Shown: piece by piece, positions 1 through 4,777 of the stretch | How the letters are laid out: every line of letters starts with the position of its first letter | Position numbering within the stretch: the first letter of the stretch is position 1 | Source: CAZKYP01 sp964556885 | GTDB lineage: Bacteria; Planctomycetota; Phycisphaerae; Sedimentisphaerales; Anaerobacaceae | Assembly: GCA_964556885.1 (NCBI GenBank) | Contig: CAZKYP010000109.1 | Coordinates: 1 to 11,375 of the forward strand | Direction: 5' to 3' | DNA length: 11,375 nucleotides | Notes under the pieces: generated by a model | Databases searched by the model: none | Seen by the model: only the letters and a program-made list of their open reading frames with translations | Told to the model about the DNA's origin: nothing | Translations under genes and position numbers: made by a program

Positions 1-425
1 ACCTCATCGGTCTAAAAGGCGAAGGCATAAAGGAGATCGCCGAGACGGCGAGGATCGAGGACCGCAATCACTTCGAGGCCCTGATGCCCCGCATCTATGA
101 GCTTGGCGGCAAACTGCCGGACGATATGAAGGCGTTCCACGATATGTCTGCCTGCCCGCCGGCCAACCTTCCGAAGGACCCTGCGGACGTCGAGGCGATT
201 CTCAAGGTGCTCGTAGCGGCCGAGCGATGTGCGGTCAGGGGATATACGAATATCTGCAACATGACCGCCGGCAAGGACCACAGGACCTACGATTTATCGC
301 TTGCGATTCTCAACGAAGAGATTGAGCACGAATCCTGGTTCTCCGAGTTCCTCGGCGAAGGCCCGTCCGGCCATTTCTTACGCCGCGGCGAGACTTCCCC
401 GTTCGTCTCAAAATTCCTGAAGTAA
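1..425 (+). CDS. Dps-like (DPSL / thioferritin-type) ferritin-like protein, 5' truncated by window edge
   Basis: The frame is open from base 3 to the TAA at 423-425, giving 140 visible residues; the start lies outside the window. Ferritin-like four-helix proteins of the DPSL group oxidise Fe(II) with peroxide, store iron as a mineral and protect cells from oxidative stress in the cytoplasm. Visible signs are an acidic/His cluster IEDRNHFE near visible residues 18-25 and a C-terminal EEIEHE (about 105-110) carrying the ExxH iron-binding pattern. The sentence-like block CNMTAGKDHRTYDL and the ending EFLGEGPSGHF are what I associate with DPSL proteins. Three cysteines (about 51, 76 and 85) fit the extra Cys pair near the diiron site in this family. 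The family is about 180 residues long, so roughly the first helix is missing. The closest alternative is another ferritin-like or bacterioferritin protein. Confidence 0.8.
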   Translation, partial: LIGLKGEGIKEIAETARIEDRNHFEALMPRIYELGGKLPDDMKAFHDMSACPPANLPKDPADVEAILKVLVAAERCAVRGYTNICNMTAGKDHRTYDLSLAILNEEIEHESWFSEFLGEGPSGHFLRRGETSPFVSKFLK

Positions 426-437
426 CATCGACTGTGG

Positions 438-470
438 GAAGGGCCGTTCGGTTTACACGGGCGGTCCTTC
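438..470. terminator. Hairpin between convergent genes, possible bidirectional terminator
   Basis: GAAGGGCCG (438-446) pairs with CGGTCCTTC (462-470) over 9 bp with one G-U pair and a 15-nt loop. It sits 12 nt after the ferritin stop and 28 nt beyond the acyltransferase stop, so it is placed to end both convergent transcripts. Neither side has a proper T-run (TATAAAATAG on the plus side), so intrinsic termination would be weak. Confidence 0.45.
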
Positions 471-498
471 TATAAAATAGATTTGCTGTGCCGGCCAA

Positions 499-1584
499 TT
501 ATGTCAATGTTTGCTCAGCTAATCCTGCCTGTCTGAAAACGAACAGTTTCGCCTGATTTAAGCTCGATATAATGAAGTGGTAACTCGTATCGAATAGAAA
601 TGCGAAGATTATAATTGCAGAAAACAAAAAAGGAACTATCTCCATGTTTGGCCTATAGCCGAATTTCGCGAATTGTGCGAAAGCAAAGGCAATTACCAGC
701 CCGTGAGTTAAATATGTCGAATATGATTTCCTGCCGATATAATTGACAAGTCCCCTGAAATATTCGAATCTTCCCAGTGTCCTGAAGATGATAATTGTTA
801 TTCCCGCATAGCCTAAAAATGCCGGTATATCGTTCCACGTTCTCCCGAACGCTCCGCCATGGACGGCCAGATAATATGACAGCATCATGGCGATTGATGT
901 CACGATGACAACGACCGGAAAAAGTAATTTCCAGAATTGATAATTTCGTTGTTTATACAATTCGGCAAATACCATACCCAGTGAAAATTCCCACAGATAA
1001 GACAAAAAGCACCTGCTCAGGACTTCCCGGCTATATAAGCCCGTGGCCGATAAGAAAATCCACCAGATTATTGATGTGATGAATGATATTATCAGGAATC
1101 GTTTCAGCCCTGTTTTTGTGATTAAATAGACAAGAAGCGGGTAGATTAAATAAAATTGAATGATGGTCGACATAAACCAGAAATGATAGCCGAAGCTGAT
1201 AAAAGCCTTTTCGTCGAACATTTTGAAAAGAAAGATATGCGACAGGTATGAATAAGTCGAGTATGTCGGCGTATCGGATATAATTCGATCCGTAATATAC
1301 ATTAATGTAACAATTAAAAAATACGGAAGCAGTATCTTGTGTAGTCTTCTGATGTAAAAATTCCCGGCGGTTAATTTACGTCCCAGGATCAGACCGAAGC
1401 CGGAAAGAAATATAAAAAGGTGAACTCCGGAGCCGCCGAAGTTTGATGCCTTGGTTAAAAAAGACTCGGGAAGCGGTAAAAAGCAATGCAGTAAAACAAT
1501 TCCGATAATCGCCATCCCTTTGGCGAAATCAGGAAAATCAATGCGGCCGGATTCGTTTATTTCTGTCATTGCAGTTGGCATCAC
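499..1584 (-). CDS. Acyltransferase-3 family integral membrane O-acyltransferase
   Basis: 361 residues if the GTG at 1584 is the start. ATG at 1581 (residue 2) and ATG at 1569 (residue 6, MTEINESG) are equally possible, since none has a good ribosome binding site. Family members (PF01757, OafA/NodX/YrhL type) use acyl-CoA to O-acylate sugars of lipopolysaccharide, capsule, peptidoglycan or lipids at the inner membrane. The N-terminal catalytic stretch AKGMAIIGIVLLHC carries the family His at about residue 33, with K22 where Arg is common. LFIFLSGFGLIL (56-67) followed by FYIRRLHKILLPYF (76-89) matches the family core. About ten hydrophobic segments follow, with no fused periplasmic SGNH domain; the size is normal for a stand-alone enzyme. 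Codons are AT-rich (many ATA, AAT, AAA), unlike the EF-G gene, which may mean horizontal acquisition. It stands alone, with a possible promoter at 1675-1703. The acyl acceptor cannot be told from sequence. Confidence 0.88.
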   Translation of the reverse strand: MMPTAMTEINESGRIDFPDFAKGMAIIGIVLLHCFLPLPESFLTKASNFGGSGVHLFIFLSGFGLILGRKLTAGNFYIRRLHKILLPYFLIVTLMYITDRIISDTPTYSTYSYLSHIFLFKMFDEKAFISFGYHFWFMSTIIQFYLIYPLLVYLITKTGLKRFLIISFITSIIWWIFLSATGLYSREVLSRCFLSYLWEFSLGMVFAELYKQRNYQFWKLLFPVVVIVTSIAMMLSYYLAVHGGAFGRTWNDIPAFLGYAGITIIIFRTLGRFEYFRGLVNYIGRKSYSTYLTHGLVIAFAFAQFAKFGYRPNMEIVPFLFSAIIIFAFLFDTSYHFIISSLNQAKLFVFRQAGLAEQTLT

Positions 1585-1674
1585 GAAAACTTTAAAAAGT
1601 AGACGAAAACCCTGGAATTTTTTAGGTGGATCCTTCCGCCGCTACAAATAAGAAAGAATATAATCTCAGTTAAC

Positions 1675-1703
1675 ATTCTATATTATAATCGCGAATTTTG
1701 CAA
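1675..1703 (-). promoter_or_regulatory. Candidate sigma70-type promoter for the acyltransferase gene
   Basis: On the minus strand TTGCAA (1698-1703, 4/6 to the -35 consensus) and TAGAAT (1675-1680, 5/6 to -10) are 17 bp apart. Transcription would begin near 1668, leaving an 85-100 nt leader. A TATAAT lies inside the spacer, so the exact -10 is uncertain. The region is AT-rich, which raises the chance of coincidence. Confidence 0.4.
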
Positions 1704-1827
1704 GCTAAATTTTTGCTTTTGCTGGATTTCGTTGCTTAAAATACAGCTCAAATCCCGCAAAATTATAGCCCCACTGTGTTTGCGTCCGTAAAAAGGCCAA
1801 CCCAGCATGTCTTCGTGCCGGATTTAA
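1704..1827. other. Spacer with no recognised feature
   Basis: I see no gene, strong hairpin or repeat between the acyltransferase promoter region and the end of the small minus-strand ORF. The whole non-coding interval from 1585 holds only the candidate promoter. No T-run-backed terminator for the DUF2007 transcript is visible. Confidence 0.5.
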
Positions 1828-1977
1828 TTATGAAAATAGTCCCATAGGTTCTGGATTGGACTTTTGCTCTGAGAGATAATAGAAGGGAATAATGGCAGTG
1901 ACGGGAATCTGAAATTTCAGGGCGTTGGCTTCTGTTTGCGGTTCAGCCTTTGTCGAGACGAGTGCCCAAATGGTCAT
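1828..1977 (-). CDS. Possible 49-residue small protein downstream of the DUF2007 gene
   Basis: ATG at 1977 opens a 49-codon frame ending in TAA at 1828. It begins only 2 nt after the DUF2007 stop, as in a translationally coupled pair. The peptide starts MTIWALVSTK, has a short apolar stretch IPVTAIIPFYYL (24-35), then polar residues ending EPMGLFS. I recognise no family. The ribosome binding site is poor: the nearest AGGA is about 12 nt upstream, and an AGGAGG lies about 20 nt upstream inside the DUF2007 coding end. It could be a real coupled small protein, the out-of-frame relic of a longer DUF2007 protein, or chance. Confidence 0.3.
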   Translation of the reverse strand: MTIWALVSTKAEPQTEANALKFQIPVTAIIPFYYLSEQKSNPEPMGLFS

Positions 1978-1979
1978 GT

Positions 1980-2225
1980 CTAATTAAAGTCCTCGTCCTC
2001 CTGATCGCTATGTGAAGACTGTTGGATTTCTTCAATAATCTGCCTTGCTTGCTCTTCGTAAGCAGCCGGAACGAGCACTCGCGGAACCATGCCGTCGAGG
2101 CAATAAGCCCCCTGCAGGTTCTCGTTGGCAATATGAACGGGGATACCGGCATTCTCAAGATTCGCCTTCATCAGGTAGGCAAACGTAATATCGCTTGCGG
2201 CGAAAACTTCCACATATTCTTCCAT
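1980..2225 (-). CDS. DUF2007 family protein (putative signal-transducing protein)
   Basis: 81 residues from the ATG at 2225. That start is chosen because AGAGGTGG (2231-2238) sits 5 nt upstream; the frame is open for 15 more codons, but these precede the binding site. The fold family (PF09413) is a small alpha/beta domain of unknown biochemical role, sometimes labelled signal-transducing. Visible matches are EYVEVFAASDITFAYLMKAN (3-22), where a chain location is followed by a helix, then LENAGIPVHIANENLQG (23-39), and the strand PRVLVP (48-53) before the last helix EEQARQIIEEI. The acidic tail SDQEDEDFN is non-conserved. There is no signal peptide or membrane segment, so it should be cytoplasmic. 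It has a strong promoter of its own at 2270-2298 and perhaps a coupled small ORF after it. Confidence 0.8.
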   Translation of the reverse strand: MEEYVEVFAASDITFAYLMKANLENAGIPVHIANENLQGAYCLDGMVPRVLVPAAYEEQARQIIEEIQQSSHSDQEDEDFN

Positions 2226-2269
2226 TATGGCCACCTCTTTAGGGGTAACTACAATAACCTTATAATACA

Positions 2270-2298
2270 ATTATACCGAACACCGGCCTGTGTGGCAA
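2270..2298 (-). promoter_or_regulatory. Near-consensus sigma70-type promoter of the DUF2007 gene
   Basis: On the minus strand TTGCCA (2293-2298, 5/6) and TATAAT (2270-2275, 6/6) are separated by exactly 17 bp. Transcription would start near 2263, leaving a leader of about 38 nt before the ATG at 2225. The quality suggests strong housekeeping expression. Confidence 0.75.
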
Positions 2299-2399
2299 GA
2301 TGCTGAAAATAAGGCAAAATACAGTATTTATCCTATTGTGAGGCAGCTTGTAGGTGCGATAATTCGGCCAAACATGGCTAAAATATTTGCGAAAAGTAT

Positions 2400-2427
2400 T
2401 TGACTTCTTCGAGAATTCCTGTACAAT
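2400..2427 (+). promoter_or_regulatory. Sigma70-type promoter of the lipoprotein gene
   Basis: TTGACT (2400-2405, 5/6) and TACAAT (2422-2427, 5/6) are 16 bp apart. Transcription would begin near 2434, about 200 nt before the ATG at 2635. It points away from the DUF2007 promoter. The leader contains AGGAGG at 2460-2465 with no convincing start codon at the right distance. I see no known riboswitch in it. Confidence 0.65.
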
Positions 2428-2634
2428 ATATTATCTTTGATGTCTCATCATCGCATTTTAGGAGGCTTACAAAGATAGTCACAGATGAAATCGGGGCCAT
2501 GCATATGGGTCAATAAGGGCCGGTCGCGGACATTGAGATAGATTCAGCTATTTCTGATTGAAAAGCAAGCCGGGTTTGCGCGTACAGATCCGGATATGGG
2601 TTCATATAATATTTTCAGACGGGAGGAAGCATAC

Positions 2635-3234
2635 ATGAAAAGGTTATTAAATACCTGCCTAATTATTTTTCTTGCTGTAGTTCCTATACTCAATACCGGA
2701 TGTGCGTACTATGTCGGTAAAGACCACCCGACCGTTAGTTACAGTGAATTGCGGCCTTCTGCGAAGACGCCGCTGTTGCTGAATTTTAAGTATCTGGCTA
2801 ACGGGGTATATGATAAGGACCTTACAAAGAGTTATAAAGTGAATTTTATGCTGATTCTGAAAGATTCAGGTTTGTTCTCGTCCGTGACATTTGTGGAGGA
2901 CCAGGGCTCGACCTCGGGCCCGCGTATGGACCTGGTATTAAATGAGACCTCCGATGAAAGTTCTAATGTTATGAAAGGATTTATTACTGGACTGACCTTT
3001 TTTATTCTCGGATCGAATGTCACCTCTAATTACCAGTTCGAGGGAAGATATACCCAGCCCGGCATGACACCGGTCAGTTTTAATTACAACCACACACTGT
3101 ACATGACCAAAGGGCTGATCGTATCCAAGCCGGATGGTATCCAAAGGTATAGCTATGATGCGGCGGTCGATCATATTGCCATGGATTTGACGGTTCATTT
3201 ATTACGGGACTTGCAGCAGGCGGGACAATTGTAG
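2635..3234 (+). CDS. Predicted lipoprotein of unknown function
   Basis: 199 residues from the ATG at 2635, chosen because GGGAGGA (2621-2627) lies 7 nt upstream and the signal peptide starts there; an in-frame ATG at 2596 lacks a binding site. The N-terminus MKRLLNTCLIIFLAVV is a typical charged-plus-apolar signal. It is followed by LNTGC, so Cys23 would be lipidated; Asn at -3 makes the lipobox imperfect. The mature protein is mixed alpha/beta without a family I recognise. A second apolar stretch, MKGFITGLTFFILG (113-126), in the middle could be a buried hairpin or membrane-contacting segment. The C-terminus DLTVHLLRDLQQAG looks helical. It is monocistronic, with its own promoter and long leader. 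Likely location is the periplasmic face of the inner or outer membrane. It is not similar in sequence to the PqiC-type lipoprotein further right. Confidence 0.8.
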   Translation: MKRLLNTCLIIFLAVVPILNTGCAYYVGKDHPTVSYSELRPSAKTPLLLNFKYLANGVYDKDLTKSYKVNFMLILKDSGLFSSVTFVEDQGSTSGPRMDLVLNETSDESSNVMKGFITGLTFFILGSNVTSNYQFEGRYTQPGMTPVSFNYNHTLYMTKGLIVSKPDGIQRYSYDAAVDHIAMDLTVHLLRDLQQAGQL

Positions 3235-3267
3235 GTGTCATCCTGCTTCCTGCTTGTCCAGCCGTTT

Positions 3268-3282
3268 TGCTCCGCCGGAGCA
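3268..3282. terminator. Short GC-rich hairpin after the lipoprotein gene
   Basis: TGCTCC (3268-3273) and GGAGCA (3277-3282) form a perfect 6-bp stem with a 3-nt loop, 34 nt past the lipoprotein stop. GCGGGGG rather than a T-run follows, so a role as an intrinsic terminator is doubtful. Confidence 0.35.
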
Positions 3283-3323
3283 GCGGGGGTTCAGCGTTCA
3301 GTGTTTATAGTTCATGGTTCGTA

Positions 3324-3414
3324 GTTCATTGATAAATGACTTCGGAATTCGTTATTGGTGAATGGTAAATGGTTATTGGTAAGTTGCTCAATAGTCATTA
3401 ATCAATAATCAATT
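3324..3414. repeat. Degenerate AT-rich intergenic repeat, related to the 10642-10903 repeats
   Basis: GTTCATTGATAAATGACTTC and the bases after it (3324-3352) align with 10815-10845 (GTTCATCGATAATAAACTTC) with a handful of differences. The stretch ends in TCAATAATCAATT (3402-3414), which recurs exactly at 10891-10903. The part with the CCCGATCCATCGGG hairpin is absent here. This looks like an eroded copy of a dispersed, non-coding intergenic element. Confidence 0.55.
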
Positions 3415-3437
3415 ATAAAGGTTCCCGGCAATATGAC

Positions 3438-3600
3438 TCATACCCGCACCCATCGTTTTTTCTGAAAATCGAACTGTTTTATGACTCTTGCCGGTTTGCC
3501 GGCCACGACGGTATAAGCAGGAACGTTTTTGGTAACCGTAGAGTCGGCGCCGACTTTGGCACCATCTTCTATAATAATGTCACCATACCATGTGCAGATA
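3438..3600 (-). pseudogene. C-terminal remnant of a hexapeptide-repeat (left-handed beta-helix) acyltransferase
   Basis: Read on the minus strand, about 50 codons ending at the TGA 3438-3440 encode WYGDIIIEDGAKVGADSTV, then TKNVPAYTVVAGKPARVIKQ, then FDFQKKRWVRV. The IxxGAxVGAxSxVTKxVPxYxVVxGxPARVIK pattern is the last coil and C-terminal tail of CysE/NodL/CatB-type acetyltransferases, trimeric cytoplasmic enzymes that acetylate sugars, serine or other acceptors. Upstream the same frame runs on (GIEVLSIICT) to tandem TAA codons near 3668 without hexapeptide repeats or a start, so the first 100-plus residues are missing. The left boundary of recognisable homology is about 3590-3600. Gene decay or a recombination scar is the simplest explanation. 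The plus-strand 77-codon frame over 3529-3762 is in part the antisense of this remnant. Confidence 0.7.
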
Positions 3601-3640
3601 ATCGACAACACTTCGATGCCTGCCGCCTGCCGGAATATCG

Positions 3641-3669
3641 TTGAAATTGAACCTGAATTGCGTTATTAT
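3641..3669 (+). promoter_or_regulatory. Candidate sigma70-type promoter for the secreted-protein gene
   Basis: TTGAAA (3641-3646, 5/6) and TATTAT (3664-3669, 5/6) are spaced by 17 bp. Transcription would start near 3676, leaving a leader of about 125 nt before the ATG at 3802. It falls in the non-coding junction beyond the acyltransferase remnant. Confidence 0.5.
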
Positions 3670-3801
3670 AAGACCTATGGCTTGCGAGAATATTTCCGTG
3701 AAGTGCATAAGAGAAATCCCGGATGCAAATTAATACCGCCGCGATTATTGCCGATATTATAAATTGAAATCATTCATTGAGAAAGGAGATATAAGATTAA
3801 A

Positions 3802-4536
3802 ATGCGAGCATACCTAATGATTCTGTTTGTTGTACTTGCGGCTTGTTTGCCGGCCAATGGCGAGATTCTCATTTATGATTTGGCCAAAATCGAAGGAAAG
3901 AGCTTTCTAAAGGCAAGCCTTCATTCTAACGTGAGCGAAGGTAGTGGAACGGCAAGAGGATATCTCATTCTTGATGTTGAGTTAGTAGGCGCTATCGCTA
4001 TCTATAATGCCATGCAAATCAGGTACTCCAAAGGAGAAAGACCGGCATATTATGGTTGGACGCATGATTTTCAATTTCAAATTTTCTTGTCCGATGGTGA
4101 ATGGCCCGGAGGTTCACAATATTGGGTTCTGACAAACATCCATACACCTAAGGAGGGAGAAACCGTATCTATGATACTCAGCGGTAGACCGGGGATGAGA
4201 AACATCGGTTTACAGACTAAAAAAGCCGCACCCAAAAAACTCGAAGGTACTTATATGGCCTCTGTTGAGTCTTCCGTAAATGGTATTGATTATGTCTACA
4301 AAGTAATGGAAAACATGTCACTTAGGCTGGATACCCAACTGACGAAAGAGGCTAACCGGTACTGGTACGATTATGAACAAGCTGAAGGTGTTGGATTCGA
4401 CTATACCCCGTTCGAGTGGGCGGTAGGGGGAGTAGACGAAGAAAACAATGTCTATGGCATGATAATAGCAGATCTCGAGTTATCAGGTTATCAGCAAATC
4501 GATCCAAATGAAGTTATTGATCCCTGGTCGTTGTAA
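3802..4536 (+). CDS. Secreted protein of unknown function (signal peptide)
   Basis: 244 residues. The N-terminus MRAYLMILFVVLAACLPANG is an export signal. Cleavage by signal peptidase I after ANG (residue 20) would leave a mature start EILIYDLAKI; alternatively LAAC at 12-15 is a perfect lipobox and Cys15 could be lipidated. The ribosome binding site AAAGGAG (3782-3788) is 13 nt upstream, unusually far, but no earlier in-frame start exists. The mature part is beta-rich and aromatic (RPAYYGWTHDFQFQIFLSDG, 80-99; WPGGSQYWVL, 101-110), without cysteines after the signal, membrane anchor or sorting motif. I recognise no domain. A Lys-rich linker TKKAAPKK (139-146) may separate two halves. It has its own promoter at 3641-3669 and is followed by a hairpin, so is probably monocistronic. 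Function: unknown envelope or extracellular protein. Confidence 0.75.
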   Translation: MRAYLMILFVVLAACLPANGEILIYDLAKIEGKSFLKASLHSNVSEGSGTARGYLILDVELVGAIAIYNAMQIRYSKGERPAYYGWTHDFQFQIFLSDGEWPGGSQYWVLTNIHTPKEGETVSMILSGRPGMRNIGLQTKKAAPKKLEGTYMASVESSVNGIDYVYKVMENMSLRLDTQLTKEANRYWYDYEQAEGVGFDYTPFEWAVGGVDEENNVYGMIIADLELSGYQQIDPNEVIDPWSL

Positions 4537-4592
4537 GGATGTTCTGCCTGTTTTTGCCCCTTAGGGAGTGCAAACAATGAACTATGAATAAT

Positions 4593-4611
4593 AAGGCCCT
4601 CACCGGGCCTT
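4593..4611 (+). terminator. Hairpin after the secreted-protein gene, probable terminator
   Basis: AAGGCCC (4593-4599) and GGGCCTT (4605-4611) form a perfect 7-bp stem with loop TCACC, 56 nt after the stop at 4536. GTCGGGGGG rather than T residues follow, so it may be a weak or factor-aided terminator. Confidence 0.5.
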
Positions 4612-4777
4612 GTCGGGGGGCTGATCTTTAGATTTTTGAAAAAAACCTTGCCGCAGCGGGCCGGGGCGCTGTATTATGTCCTGTTTTAGATTGAGAAATT
4701 GTTTATTTATCAGTATTTACCGATTCTTTTTGGCAGAAATTTGGGTTAAATATTAATGATTTTGGGAGGTTTTTGAC

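Noticed and set aside
2485..2541. 18-codon ORF (MKSGPCIWVNKG...) in the lipoprotein leader
   Set aside because: The only strong ribosome binding site (AGGAGG) is about 20 nt upstream, too far, and the peptide shows no attenuator-like residue runs.
3529..3762. 77-codon plus-strand ORF as a real gene
   Set aside because: Its first half is antisense to an evident hexapeptide-transferase remnant, it lacks a ribosome binding site, and it overlaps a promoter. Only its last 45 codons are unexplained.
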